Below are positions 20,005-31,149 of a DNA stretch of 64,000 nt, one piece after another. Made by a program: the position numbers and the translations under genes. The number at the start of each line of letters is the position of its first letter. Position 1 is the stretch's first letter. The DNA comes from Trematomus loennbergii. Taxonomy: Eukaryota; Chordata; Actinopteri; Perciformes; Nototheniidae. The notes below the pieces were generated by a model. The model made no database searches and was not told the DNA's origin. It worked only from the letters and a program-made list of their open reading frames with translations. The stretch spans positions 78,501 to 142,500 of the forward strand of contig JAAOOA010000638.1 in the NCBI GenBank assembly GCA_012861695.1, read 5' to 3'.

Positions 20005-21350
20005 CAGGTGAAGCTGGGGTGGAAGCTGGGGTGGAGCTGGGGTGGAAGCTGGGGTGGAAGCTGGGGTGGAAGCTGGGGTGGAAGCTGGGTGAAGCTGGGG
20101 TGGAAGCTGGGTGGAAGCTGGGGTGGAAGCTGGGGTGGAAGCTGGGGTGGAAGCTGGGGTGGAAGCTGGGTGAAGCTGGGGTGGAAGCTGGGGTGGAAGC
20201 TGGGGTGGAAGCTGGGGTGGTGGTGGAGTGGAAGCTGGGGTGGAAGCTGGGGTGGTGGTGGAGTGGAAGCTGGGGTGGAAGCTGGGGTGAAAGCTGGGTG
20301 GAAGCTGGGGTGAAGCTGGGGTGGAAGCTGGGTGGAAGCTGGGGTGGAAGCTGGGGTGGAAGCTGGGGTGAAGCTGGGGTGGAAGCTGGGGTGGAAGCTG
20401 GGGTGGAAGCTGAGGTGGAAGCTGGGGTGGAAGCTGGGGTGGAAGCTGGGGTGGAAGCTGGGGTGGAGCTGGGGTGGAAGCTGGGTGGAAGCTGAGGTGG
20501 AAGCTGAGGTGGAAGCTGGGGTGGAAGCTGGGGTGGAAGCTGGGGTGGAAGCTGAGGTGGAAGCTGGGGTGAAGCTGGGGTGGTGGGGTGGAAGCTGGGG
20601 TGGAAGCTGAGGTGGAAGCTGGGTGGAAGCTGGGGTGGAAGCTGGGGTGGAAGCTGAGGTGGAAGCTGGGGTGGAGCTGGGGTGGAAGCTTGGTGGAAGC
20701 TGAGGTGGAAGCTGAGGTGGAAGCTGGGGTGGAAGCTGGGGTGGAAGCTGGGGTGGAAGCTGGGGTGGAAGCTGAGGTGGAAGCTGGGGTGGAAGCTGGG
20801 GTGGAAGCTGAGGTGGAAGCTGGGTGGAAGCTGGGGTGGAAGCTGGGGTGGAAGCTGGGGTGGAAGCTGGGGTGGAAGCTGGGGTGGAGCCGGGGTGGAA
20901 GCTGGGGTGGAAGCTGGGGTGGAAGCTGGGGTGGAAGCTGAGGTGGAAGCTGGGGTGAAGCTGGGGTGGAAGCTGGGGTGGAAGCTGGGGTGGAAGCTGG
21001 GGTGGTGGTGGGGTGGAAGCTGGTGGAAGCTGGGTGGTGGTGGGGTGGAAGCTGGGGTGGAAGCTGGGGTGGAAGCTGGGGTGGAAGCTGGGGTGGAAGC
21101 TGAGGTGGAAGCTGGGGTGGAAGCTGGGGTGGAAGCTGGGGTGGAAGCTGAGGTGGAAGCTGGGGTGGAAGCTGGGGTGGAAGCTGGGGTGGAAGCTGGG
21201 GTGGTGGTGGGGTGGAAGCTGAGGTGGAAGCTGGGGTGGTGGTGGGGTGGAAGCTGGGTGGAAGCTGAGGTGGAAGCTGGGGTGGAGCTGGGGTGGAAGC
21301 TGGGGTGAAGCTGGGGTGGAAGCTGGGGTGGAGCTGGGGTGGTGGTGGGG
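20005..21350 (+). repeat. 12-bp G-rich minisatellite, about 110 units
   Basis: The unit is GGTGGAAGCTGG, with variants GAGGTGGAAGCT, shortened units and inserted GGTGGTGGTG blocks that recur at intervals (20217, 20253, 21003, 21033, 21201, 21236). A 12-bp period keeps frames open on both strands, so the proline/serine-rich frames of about 500 codons on the minus strand (19958-21525) and the GWKL-type frames on the plus strand are artefacts. The strand asymmetry (G-rich against C-rich) is extreme. Confidence 0.97.
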
Positions 21351-22400
21351 CAGGCGAGCAGCAGCAACATGAAACACAGCAGCAGGAACATGAACGTAGC
21401 AATAGCAAGTGAACACAGCAGCAGCAGCATAGCGAGGCAGAAGCAGGAAGACCTGGCAGCTTCAATAGAGCAGCATGTTTAGGAGAATGTGTTTGGTTGG
21501 TTGTAAGAGGGACGAGGTGCGTCACGTGTTAATGTATCATTGGTGCTCAAGTTGACTGCCTGAACTAGCTCACAGGCTTCGCCCCATATAGGACATAAAC
21601 AAATAAAACAGATAAAATAGTGCAAGAAAATGTTTTGAGACGTAAATACAAATAAAATAGCAATAGTGCAAGAAGAGTCTATATACAGGTCAATGGAAAA
21701 TTATATAAAAACACATGTATGTAAGGGATGATGGGCAAAATGGAGATGGAGAATGGAGAAGCGAAGCAGATGTAAAATGATCGTATTGCTTCCACTAAGA
21801 AAAAATAGTCCTTTCCACTTCCTACCACAACTGGAGCGACATTAGAAGAAAATACAAATAATATGCACTCGAGTGAGAATTGGATGATTTGTTTTGTGTT
21901 ATAAGTGATTAAGATGTCGCACTATGGTTTCTGACAGCATCCCAAATCAATGAGAAGGACATTATTGGATATACAGGATGTCTGCATTGTTTGTTTTTTT
22001 AGATGTTAGGTACTTGGCTTGATAAAAAATATCATTAAATATTCTCAACATCCACATGTATCTTCCTTTAAGTGCTTAAAACAAAATACAGTTAAAAGTT
22101 ATATTAATGAACCAGCGAATATGTTGTGTGCTGCAGAGAGTGTAGTCAATAAGAGTTTGTTGTTATTGATTACTGACTTGAAAATTGGACGTACAAGCAG
22201 CTGGGTTTTCTGCCTTTCATTCATACGTTTTCAAATCCATACTCAACTTTTTGCAGCACTCACTTCGGGAAAGAATAACCAGCTGTGGACTGAAAACAGA
22301 AAACAGATGGCTTTGGCCTGAAAATGTGAAGTAAATTACCCAGGAGCTAATATTAGTGATCATGAGGAGTTCCCCAGAGTATCCCCATGTATTACCATCA
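21351..22400. other. Flank with a family G copy and a local duplicate
   Basis: About 21565-21720 resembles family G: AGATAAAATAGTGCAAGAAA, then AATAGTGCAAGAAGAGTCTA and TATACAGGTCAATGGAAAAT. The block at 21855-21895 duplicates 18600-18640. From about 21900 to 22400 nothing is recognised; the frame at 22019-22321 lacks protein-family features. Confidence 0.5.
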
Positions 22401-22416
22401 TTTGACTGAAGACAAA

Positions 22417-22612
22417 TATCTCTCCTCTCTCCTCTCCTCTCTCCTCCTGTCTCTCCTCGTGTCTCTCCTCTCTCCTCCTGTCTCTCCTCTCCTCTCTCCT
22501 CCTGTCTCTCCTCTCCTCTCTCCTCTTGTCTCTCCTCTTGTCTCTCCTCTTGTCTCTCCTCCTGTCTCTCCTCTCCTCTCTCCTCCTGTCTCTCCTCTTG
22601 TCTCTCCTCTTT
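22417..22612 (+). repeat. Polypyrimidine tract of CTCCTCTC/CTCCTGTCT units
   Basis: It is built of TCTCCTCTCTCCTCCTGTCT-like units over about 195 bp, almost pure C/T on this strand apart from G in GTCT. The reverse strand gives an open frame of EERQEERGEE type (22217-22717), an artefact. Long mirror-like polypyrimidine tracts can form triplex DNA. Confidence 0.93.
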
Positions 22613-22717
22613 GAATCCAGACTCCTTTCTGAAGTTGTTTCTCCAACAAAAGCCTCTCAGTCCGGTCATCCTCGTCCACACTGACTTTTCCTTCCGGCTG
22701 TTTCCTGCCAAGGCCAA

Positions 22718-22758
22718 GTATTAACTATTAACTATTGACTATTAACTATTAACTATTA
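22718..22758 (+). repeat. Heptamer microsatellite (ATTAACT)
   Basis: About six units of ATTAACT, one varied to ATTGACT, just before CCTGGCTTCTGTG. Confidence 0.9.
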
Positions 22759-23045
22759 CTCCTGGCTTCTGTGAGAGAGGAGGTGGTGAGGATGTGAGGA
22801 TGGAGAGGTGGGGGGGTCAAGGTTCTGCAGAAATGGAGATGTGCAGCCCTGCAGACACTCGCTACATGAAATGTTTATACCTCTGGCAACCTGGAGTGAT
22901 GGAGAGATGGAGAGAGGCGGAGTGAGGAGATGGAGAAGCAGAAAAGAAGAGGTCAAAAGCCTTTAAGGCAACAGAAAGATGCTTCAGTATCACATGTGGG
23001 AAGAGTGAGAGGGGAACGATGTGATAGTAGAAAAACAACTGACAA

Positions 23046-23972
23046 AAATAAGATATATTATGCTCATTTTGAGGTGTTTATCAGTATATAGTGTCTCTAC
23101 TTTAAAGAGTCCTCTCCTGCTGATGTTCAGGTGTATATCAGTATGTAGTGTCTCTACTTTAAAGAGTCCTCTCCTGCTGATGTTCAGGTGTATATCAGTA
23201 TGTGTCTCTACTTTAAAGAGTCCTCTCCTGCTGATGTTCAGGTGTATATCAGTATGTAGTGTCTCTACTTTAAAGAGTCCTCTCCTGCTGATGTTCAGGT
23301 GTATATCAGTATGTATGTCTCTACTTTAAAGAGTCCTCTCCTGCTGATGTTCAGGTGTATATCAGTATGTAGTGTCTCTACTTTAAAGAGTCCTCTCCTG
23401 CTGATGTTCAGGTGTATATCAGTATGTAGTGTCTCTACTTTAAAGAGTCCTCTCCTGCTGATGTTCAGGTGTATATCAGTATGTCGTGTATCTACTTTAA
23501 AGAGTCCTCTCCTGCTGATGTTCAGGTGTATATCAGTATGTAGTGTCTCTACTTTAAAGAGTCCTCTCCTGCTGATGTTCAGGTGTATATCAGTATGTAG
23601 TGTCTCTACTTTAAAGAGTCCTCTCCTGCTGATGTTCAGGTGTATATCAGTATGTAGTGTCTCTACTTTAAAGAGTCCTCTCCTGCTGATGTTCAGGTGT
23701 ATATCAGTATGTAGTGTCTCTACTTTAAAGAGTCCTCTCCTGCTGATGTTCAGGTGTATATCAGTATGTAGTGTCTCTACTTTAAAGAGTCCTCTCCTGC
23801 TGATGTTCAGGTGTATATCAGTATGTCGTGTATCTACTTTAAAGAGTCCTCTCCTGCTGATGTTCAGGTGTATATCAGTATGTAGTGTCTCTACTTTAAA
23901 GAGTCCTCTCCTGCTGATGTTCAGGTGTATATCAGTATGTAGTGTCTCTACTTTAAAGAGTCCTCTCACAGA
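23046..23972 (+). mobile_element. Family C remnant carrying a 57-bp minisatellite, about 15 units
   Basis: It opens with ATATTATGCTCATTTTGAGG, the left end of family C elements, then becomes a tandem array. Each unit contains TTCAGGTGTATATCAGTATG, then TAGTGTCTCTACTTTAAAGA and GTCCTCTCCTGCTGATG. Units are nearly identical; rare variants (GTCGTGTATC at 23483 and 23825) recur exactly 342 bp, six units, apart, which points to a block duplication inside the array. As 57 is a multiple of three, the open frames of 228-248 codons on both strands (23295-24045) are artefacts. Confidence 0.9.
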
Positions 23973-25229
23973 GACATACATTATTGCATTAAAACTGCAG
24001 GCAGATAATGAAACATGTTATGCAAAAACAGCAGCACTTTATTGATTTTAATACGAATACATGTCTGAATAAAACATTAGGCAATAAATGCAAATATAAA
24101 AACAACCTAAATTGACTTAGTATGCATGAGGAAATAATAAACCAAATTATATTATTCGCAATAACGGGATGCTTGAAAACACACTGCTGTGTTCCTGAAT
24201 GTTCTCTGCAATCCATGTAGGATTACATTTGCATTTATGTGTGCTTCTTAAAGCCTTTCCTTGTGGCTTTATGCCCTCATTGGCTTCCACAAAGGGTGCT
24301 TCTCTCTTTTAGGGCACTTGTGTTTGTGTCTTTGAACCACGCAGCGAAACAAAACACCTTTCTTTTGTCAACATTGATATCCTCTCCTCATGTGGTGCTG
24401 AGGACCCTGAGAGGAGCCGTGATATTGCCACAGAAAAACGCTCACAGACAAAAAACATTCAGCACATTTTAAATTTCTCAGCAAGAGGAGCGATGCTTAA
24501 ATATTTAACTCAAAGAGGAGTTCAAGTTACTTTTGTCAGCAGCCAGCTTTGTACTGCGAACATGAAACTTTTATCTCTCGTAGCCGGAGGGAGGACTTTG
24601 AAAACAATATTGAGCTCTGAGGGCCGCTCACTTGTTTCCCAGAAGCTTCCGGTCGATACTCCTCTGCCAGGTTTGCTGTGTTCAGATGTTTTGGGCTCTT
24701 TTTGGTGAGAAGTTTGCAAGAAATTCCCGAGGTTAAACCCAAAAGATAAAGTGTATGTGCAGCAATTAACACCAGATAATAGCTGGAGTTTTTTGTCAGA
24801 GTTCCTGCCATGAATATTAATACATTCTTGAGTCCTTTCACGGATAAAGTGGCGAGACTTGTGCAATAAAACAATGACATGAAACAGTTAATATTTCCAC
24901 CATTTAGACTAATTGTAATATCCCCAAAGTGCGTCTCGAAATGCATGAAAATATGTTTTTTTGTTGCTTGTAATGTATTTGAATGAAAGAAACATTTAAA
25001 AAATGCAGTAGATTGGGGGATTGGCCAGATGGTGTGAGAGGATGATTTGGGTGTATAACGTGTTTTATAAAGCACCAACTTTGACAATTGGACAAAGAAA
25101 ATAAAGTAAAACATGCAGTTCCTCGAAGAGCCACTTGGGACAATCCAAGAAACGACCCATAGTAAAAAATTGTAAAGTGTACAACTTTAAAGCAGAAAAA
25201 AATAGTTAGGGTAAGGGCTTTTGTCTTCA
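23973..25229. other. Apparently unique stretch, candidate conserved non-coding DNA
   Basis: No repeat family is seen. Blocks near 24490-24870 have balanced composition and no tandem structure (for example ATGAATATTAATACATTCTT near 24811). Overlapping frames on both strands (24493-24708, 24522-25114) show no domain or compositional sign of a protein. The regulatory reading is a guess. Confidence 0.35.
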
Positions 25230-25233
25230 TTAA

Positions 25234-26395
25234 CCTGTTACACACCATCCCCCCGGTACCGGGCGGATAAACGCGTCATTTGCAGGAAACAACGTCTAAG
25301 GAATCTTAATATTGAATAAAACTATGAATGTGTTATATCCATGTAACGGGAAGAAACTCAGCTAACTGATCTTTTTAATTTTTTTTTTCAAAAAAAAAAC
25401 ACAATGCTAACACTCAGCCTCTGAATTAGCCACGAGCGAAAACATGGAATGTAATGCGGCACTTAAACTCACTCAGAACTCCCTTATTACTTATCCTAGA
25501 TGCACAACCAACCACTCGTTTTTGGTCTCCTGGAGACACTGAATCTAACGGTGCCCTCCTCAACACTCAGTGATCAACATTCGCGACGCTATAAACGAAA
25601 GCGTACATCAGAACATGTGGAGCTAAGTAGCTAAAACCGTAAACATGGCTTACCTTGGTCAAAAGTGGTCTTCAATGGCATTAAAACGATAAAAAAACGA
25701 TGCTGCAGTTAATCCATAGGTTCATCCTATGTGTCTGTGCCTTCTTTGAAATTATTTCTGATAATCCATAAGCAATAAAACGGCTTTATAATTTCCAAAC
25801 TCCAGAATGACAAAATCTGCTAAACTAGTTTCATTTCGAGATGCGTAGCCCCCACTTTTTCTCTTGACAACGTGTGTGTGTGCCTCCTCCTTCTATTCTA
25901 TTGGCTCTGACGGTCACAAGGGTGTGTCAACCAACCAAATCGACCAAGGGGGGCCAGAGATATGGAAAAAAACCATTTTCACCCAAATCCCCTCAGAGGT
26001 GGGGTGGTTTTGGCTAAACCTCTCTAAAAAGGTCAAATGTCACTTGTTTTGCATCAGTCTTGATACAGGGTACTAATTATATGTTGTACTTTGGATTCCT
26101 AAAGCTTTTAGTCTACTAACCCATCATCCAAGGGTAGTTTTCACTATCTGTAAAAAATTATTTTTGGACGGACACTATAATTTACAGTTTTTTACTATGT
26201 AAAATCTGAATTTTCTTTAAAATAAAAAACATTTATATTGATTCTGACACTTCTACATCCAACTCACAGGTTTATCATTACTTTGAGAACAAAGATTATT
26301 AATGTAACCCTTTTAGAAGGGAAGATATGGTCATTTGTTCTGGGAATGTCATTTTCGAGCCTGAGACCTGAAAAACAGGCTCAAAGTGGAACAGG
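25234..26395. mobile_element. Family B piggyBac-like element, copy 3
   Basis: It is flanked by TTAA at 25230-25233 and 26396-26399. The left end is CCTGTTACACACC and the right end AAGTGGAACAGG. It contains the palindromic CCCCGGTACCGGG near the left, GAAACTCAGCTAACTGATC, and CTTGATACAGGGTACTAATT. The 1162-bp copy shares long near-identical stretches with copy 4 beginning 155 bp downstream. No transposase is visible; the frame at 25864-26076 is chance. Confidence 0.82.
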
Positions 26396-26399
26396 TTAA

Positions 26400-26550
26400 T
26401 AATGTTCTTGCAACAAACAGGTTATACATTCAAATTTGACTCAAAATTGAAAAGAAATGGCTTTCGGATTTTAGCTTTGCAACCCATTTACATGCACTAA
26501 AACCTAGATAACACACTACAGTAAAGCGAAAACCCACAAATCGTTTACCG
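26400..26550. mobile_element. Family C fragment between two family B copies
   Basis: CCATTTACATGCACTAAAAC followed by ACACACTACAGTAAAG matches the right-hand part of family C copies (43349, 55079). It abuts the truncated left end of the next family B copy. Confidence 0.6.
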
Positions 26551-27693
26551 GTACCGGGCGGATAAACGCGTCATTTGCAGGAAACAACGTCTAAGGAATC
26601 TTAATATTTAATAAAACTATGAATGTTTTATATCCATGTAACGGGAAGAAACTCAGCTAACTGATCTTTTTAAAAAAAATTTTTTAAAAAAACCCACAAT
26701 GCTAGCACTCAGCCTCTGAATTACCCACGAGCGAAAAAATGTAACCTAAAACGGCACTTAAACTCACAATAACTCCCTTATTACTTATCCTAGATGCACA
26801 GCCAACCACTCGTTTTTGGTGTCCTGGAGACACTGAATCTACCGGTGCCCTCCTCAACACTCAGTGATAAACATTTGCGACGCTATGAACGAAAGCGTAC
26901 ATCATAACATGTGGAGCTAAGTAGCTAGAAACGCTAACATGGCTTACCTTGGTCAAAACTGGTCTTCAATGGCATTAAAACGATAAAAAAACGATGCTGC
27001 AGTTAATCCATAGGTTCATCCAATGTGTCTGTGCCCTCTTTGAAATGATTTCTGATAATCCATAAGCAATAAAACTGCTTTTTTGTTTCCAAATGCCAGA
27101 GCTAGAATGTAGCTCCACTCTGCTTTACATTTACATGCGCGCAGCCCCCACCTTTTCTCTTCACAATGTGTGTGTGTGAGCCTCCCCCTTCGATTATATT
27201 GGCTCTAATGGTCAGAAAGAGGTGTCAACCATCAAAATCGACCATGGGGGGCCAGAGATATGGAAAAAAAAACATTTTCACCCAAATCACCTCAGAGGTG
27301 GAGTGGTTTTGGCTAAACCTCTCTAAAAAGGTCAAATGTCACTTGTTTTGCATCAATCTTGATACAGGGTACTTATTATATGTTGTACTTTGGATTCCTA
27401 AAGCTTTTAGTCTACTAACCCATCATCCAAGGGTAGTTTTCACTATCTGTAAAAAAAATGTTTGGACGGACACTATAATTTACAGTTTTTTACTATGTAA
27501 AATCTGAATTTTCTTTAAAATAAAAAACATTTATATTGATTCTGACACTTCTACATCCAACTCACAGATGTAACCTTGCTTTGATAAAAGAAATTATTCA
27601 TATAACTCTTTTAGAAGTTAAGTTGTAGTCATTTGTTTTGGGCATGTCATTTTTGAGCCTGAAACATGAAAAACAGGCTTGGTGCTTAACAGG
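26551..27693. mobile_element. Family B piggyBac-like element, copy 4, left end missing
   Basis: It starts inside the element at CCGGTACCGGGCGGATAAAC (about 20 bp short of the terminus) and ends GGTGCTTAACAGG before TTAA at 27694-27697. Very high similarity to copy 3 indicates a recent common source or a tandem duplication. The frame at 27166-27507 is not a gene. Confidence 0.8.
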
Positions 27694-27712
27694 TTAAGAA
27701 GAAGTAGATTAA

Positions 27713-28476
27713 AGGTCCCATGTCATGGCCATTTCTACTGATCATAATTCCATTGTTGAGGTCTACTAAAATAGATTTATATTGTGCAATTTTCCAAACT
27801 CACATTGGTTTCTCATACAGCATCTCTGTATAGTATGTGTATTCACTCTCTGTCCTAAACAGCTTGTTGGAGCTCCTGCCACCCCCCCCCTCCCTGTGAG
27901 CCCAGTGTGCTCTGATTGGTCGGGACGTTGCGAGGCTCGCTGCTCACTGAGCTGGCTTACTGGTGTGGTTTCCGGGCCGGCGATACAGCGGGACAGCGCA
28001 AAACTCATCCTGAGCACACACAAACACTCACAGCCGAAGTAAAAACAATAAGTGTGGCTTGATATTGAGTAAGAAAAAGGTTTAAACGCTGTGAGAATGG
28101 GTCTGCGGAGAGAGCATTTCTCCACCATCCCAACTCGTCTATTACCAACCAGGGAGCTCTATGCAAGTCAATGGGGACTCCCTGTTAGTTGAACATTTAC
28201 GCTAAAGGTCCTGGTGTGTGAGGAGCTCCGCGGATTGGTCACTTTTGGTTCCGGGAACCGCATGACGTCACTTGGTTCCCGGAAGAAACAAATGGAAAAT
28301 GAGAAATGTCCAACGAGGCGTTCTGGGGCAGCATAGACAGGTCTTTTCTGTTAGAGTTTTACTCGCTACAGGGTGTACTTTGAGGGTTTGTGACTCTGCA
28401 GACCGTTTACATGCAGATAAACCTACATAACACACAAGGGGACGGGTAATAACCACAAAAGCATAATATGGGCCCT
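27713..28476. mobile_element. Family C TTAA element, full-length copy without the array
   Basis: The left end AGGTCCCATGTCATGG and right end ATAATATGGGCCCT are inverted. TTAA flanks at 27709-27712 and 28477-28480. Inside are CTCTGATTGGTCGGGACGTT and a TTACATGCAGATAAACCTAC block shared with other copies. The flanking host DNA shows an extra identical 19-bp direct repeat (see findings). The frames at 27766-28128 and 28268-28510 are chance frames inside the element. Confidence 0.8.
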
Positions 28477-28496
28477 TTAAGAAGAAGTAGATTAAA

Positions 28497-29867
28497 GCTT
28501 CTCTCCTCACTAGCGTATTCTTTTTTGCATTGTTCCGTTTTTTGCTTAGAAAACCACTTTTTTGGGGGTATTTTTGTGCGTATAGAAAATGGTGTTCTCT
28601 TTCATTTCACTACAATATCAATGTGTTAACGATAGTCATGGAGGGACTGAAAACCCCATAAAGGAATTAAAGGAATGCATCTCCACATTATAAATCAATG
28701 AATACTTGTACATGTCGCCTGTAGTCTGAAGTTTACCTCATCTGACACGTGACCATCTCTACAGAAAACACTTTAAAATGTTTCTATTGATAAGGAAACA
28801 GGATGAGAGGAAATTGTTTCATGCAACATGAATTTTCTCAGTGAAGAGGGGTATTTTCTGCCCTATCTCTCAATGGTAATGAGAGCGAAACACAAGTTGT
28901 GTATCCGCCTCGTAATTCCAAATACACTCCACAATTTTAATGGGTTCTTCCGTCTCCACTCTTCCACCAAGTTTGATTAAAATGGCACCTGTAGTTCTCT
29001 GTAATCCGGCTGAAAACACACAAACAAACAAACCGAGACGAAGACTGCCAATTATATATTCGCCAGGAACCGAAATATCAAATTACTTCCAGTGTTAAAA
29101 AACAACTTTGAAACTTTGAAACTTCAGAGAAGAAACTTGACTGTAATGCAAATGATGCCTCAGGCTGTCGGAGTTATCTCAAAGTAACACTCAAACTCCT
29201 GTTTTCCTCCTATCTGACTTTGCCTTCTTCACAAATTCCTTGGTGGTGGGAAGTGAATGCAAACTTTCCCTGCTGCTCTGTGATGATGATGATGACATTA
29301 GGACCGGGCGTTGAGGCTGCAGGGATGTATTTTAGTCCTTGCCGTTGTCCCTTAAGCAAATGAAGGCTTGCATCATCCTCTCGTCTCTCCTCCCACTCTC
29401 TCCCCCGCTGGATATACTTTGATCAGACGTAATGAATGTTTCACTAACCAGCAGAATGTACACTCTGCTGTATTCTCCTCAAGAGCTCTTGGTTCTGACT
29501 CCTGTATAAACACAATTATGTTGTTGGAATTACTTTGTTTCATGCTGCTCGGGACCTTTTGAAGTGCAGGGCCTTATGTAATGTCGCAATATGCTTAACA
29601 CATCAAGGTATATTTCAGGAGCAATGCTATTTGGACACACAGAGTCAATGGTATATCTTTGTTGAGTTTTTAGACAAGGAGGACTTCTAATTAAATCCCA
29701 TAGTTGAAAAGGTGCCAAAATACCCTTTTGATTGCACATTGGCTGATGGTCACATATGATCAATGAAACACCATCGCTTTAAATAGTGAACTATTTATAT
29801 ATAGTCAGGTTCATTATAACTTGATTTGAACTTTCGTGGGATTTTTGTGGGGATTTGCTAAACTATA
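28497..29867. other. Apparently unique 1.4-kb stretch
   Basis: I recognise no family or array apart from a GATGATGATGATGAC run at 29283-29297. Short frames at 29368-29562 and 29530-29763 have no recognisable features. Confidence 0.4.
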
Positions 29868-30144
29868 CATTTTTGGAAAGGGTATTGTAGGATTCAGAAA
29901 ATCCATGTTTCCATTTGCCCAGATGTCTATATGGCGGCCATATTGGAATTTCCAAAATGGCCGCCGTAAAATGTAGGTTTTATAATATCTCGGCTTCTAA
30001 ATAAGCTGGAACATTGATTTTAACTTCTAAACCTACATTTTCAGGGTCAAGGAATCCAATGGTGGTAGTTACAAAGGTACTACATTTTACAATATTAACC
30101 CTTCGATGCATGAGTCGGTCGAAAATGACCTGTGCAAAGTTTTT
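29868..30144. repeat. Palindrome-rich segment with GGCGGCCAT motifs
   Basis: TATGGCGGCCATATTGGAAT is followed by TTCCAAAATGGCCGCCG, so the segment can pair with itself. This motif pair recurs in vertebrate repeats, but I cannot assign a family and see no clear ends. Confidence 0.4.
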
Positions 30145-30148
30145 TTAA

Positions 30149-31145
30149 AGGGGACCTATCATGCAAAATGCACTTTTGTATCTTTTACATGAATATGTGT
30201 CCCCGGTGTTCCAGGGAACTCACCAAGTGTCAGAAAACACAACCCTCTCTATTTTCCAGCATACCCAAATCTCTAAAAAAGGGGCTGCAACGGATCTGAT
30301 AAAAACTGATCCAGATTTGAACACTTTACTGACGTCAGTAAAGTGGCGCTACGACTATTGGGCCAACTCTCCACCTATCAGGGGAATGTGGGGTTGGGCC
30401 ACGGCCGGCCATTGCCGCTCGAAAGCGCTGGAGATGCTGTAGTACATATGCCAGGCCTGTAAGTGGCGCTGTAGTCTGCCACAAAAGCAGCGAAGAAGAC
30501 TTCCCGCCCATAGTTACCATGGATACCCTTCTGTTTATTCTCTGCTGTGGCTTTATTTCTCCCTCCCCGAGGCAAGCGTTTGCTCCCGCTGCTTTAATTC
30601 AATGCAATCCCTCCCCGTCGAGGCAAGCGCTGTAATTCTCTCCGGTTAGTCCACCAGCAGATGACAAACACCCACCTCTCCGCCTCTTCCAAGGAACGAG
30701 GGGACCGTGCGGCAGAGTTTCAGTTTCAGTTTCTTTCGCCGGTCAAGATGTCCGTTAAAGTTTAAATCTTCCGGACAAAATTAGAAAAGTGCCGGTCAAA
30801 GGTCTTCTTTGTTATTTATTGAGCTTTAAAACAAATGAATAACGACTCTATATAATAATAGGCTATAATAAAACATGGAAGACGGAGATCTATTTTTCTC
30901 CCCCTCTTCTGACAGCCCAGCAGCTGTTCAGAGCACGCTATCCTCTCCTGCAGGGGGCGTGGTCAGCTGCAGCTCACAGAATCAGCCCCCTGCAAAAACA
31001 GTGCTGGAGACAGCCAATAGAGTGAAATGAGGCATGGCTTAAAATCATGATCTGTTTGGTATTTTGAAAACAGAAACGTATAAATATACCTTATATAGGT
31101 ATGGCCCTACAATATATCATTTAAATATAGCATGATAGGTGTCCT
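30149..31145. mobile_element. Family D TTAA element, complete copy
   Basis: TTAA at 30145-30148 and 31146-31149 bounds inverted ends AGGGGACCTATCATGCAAAA and GCATGATAGGTGTCCT. Its left portion matches, in reverse, 11500-11695 of the other copy (CCCCGGTGTTCCAGGGAACT compared with AGTTCCCCGACACACCGGGG). Length 997 bp. There is no transposase frame; the frame at 30161-30442 is internal and has no recognisable domain. Confidence 0.8.
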
Positions 31146-31149
31146 TTAA

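Noticed and set aside
19958..21525. Three overlapping minus-strand frames of 475-507 codons rich in proline, serine and histidine
   Set aside because: All lie in a 12-bp tandem array. A period divisible by three keeps every frame open. Three different frames are equally long and the peptides are only repeats of four residues.
22217..22717. 166-codon frame rich in EERQEERGEE, resembling a coiled-coil protein
   Set aside because: It is the reverse translation of a polypyrimidine tract; low-complexity composition explains it.
23295..24045. Frames of 228 and 248 codons on opposite strands with a 19-residue repeat
   Set aside because: They come from the 57-bp minisatellite. Both strands are open, the same array recurs inside transposon copies elsewhere, and no promoter or splice context is seen.
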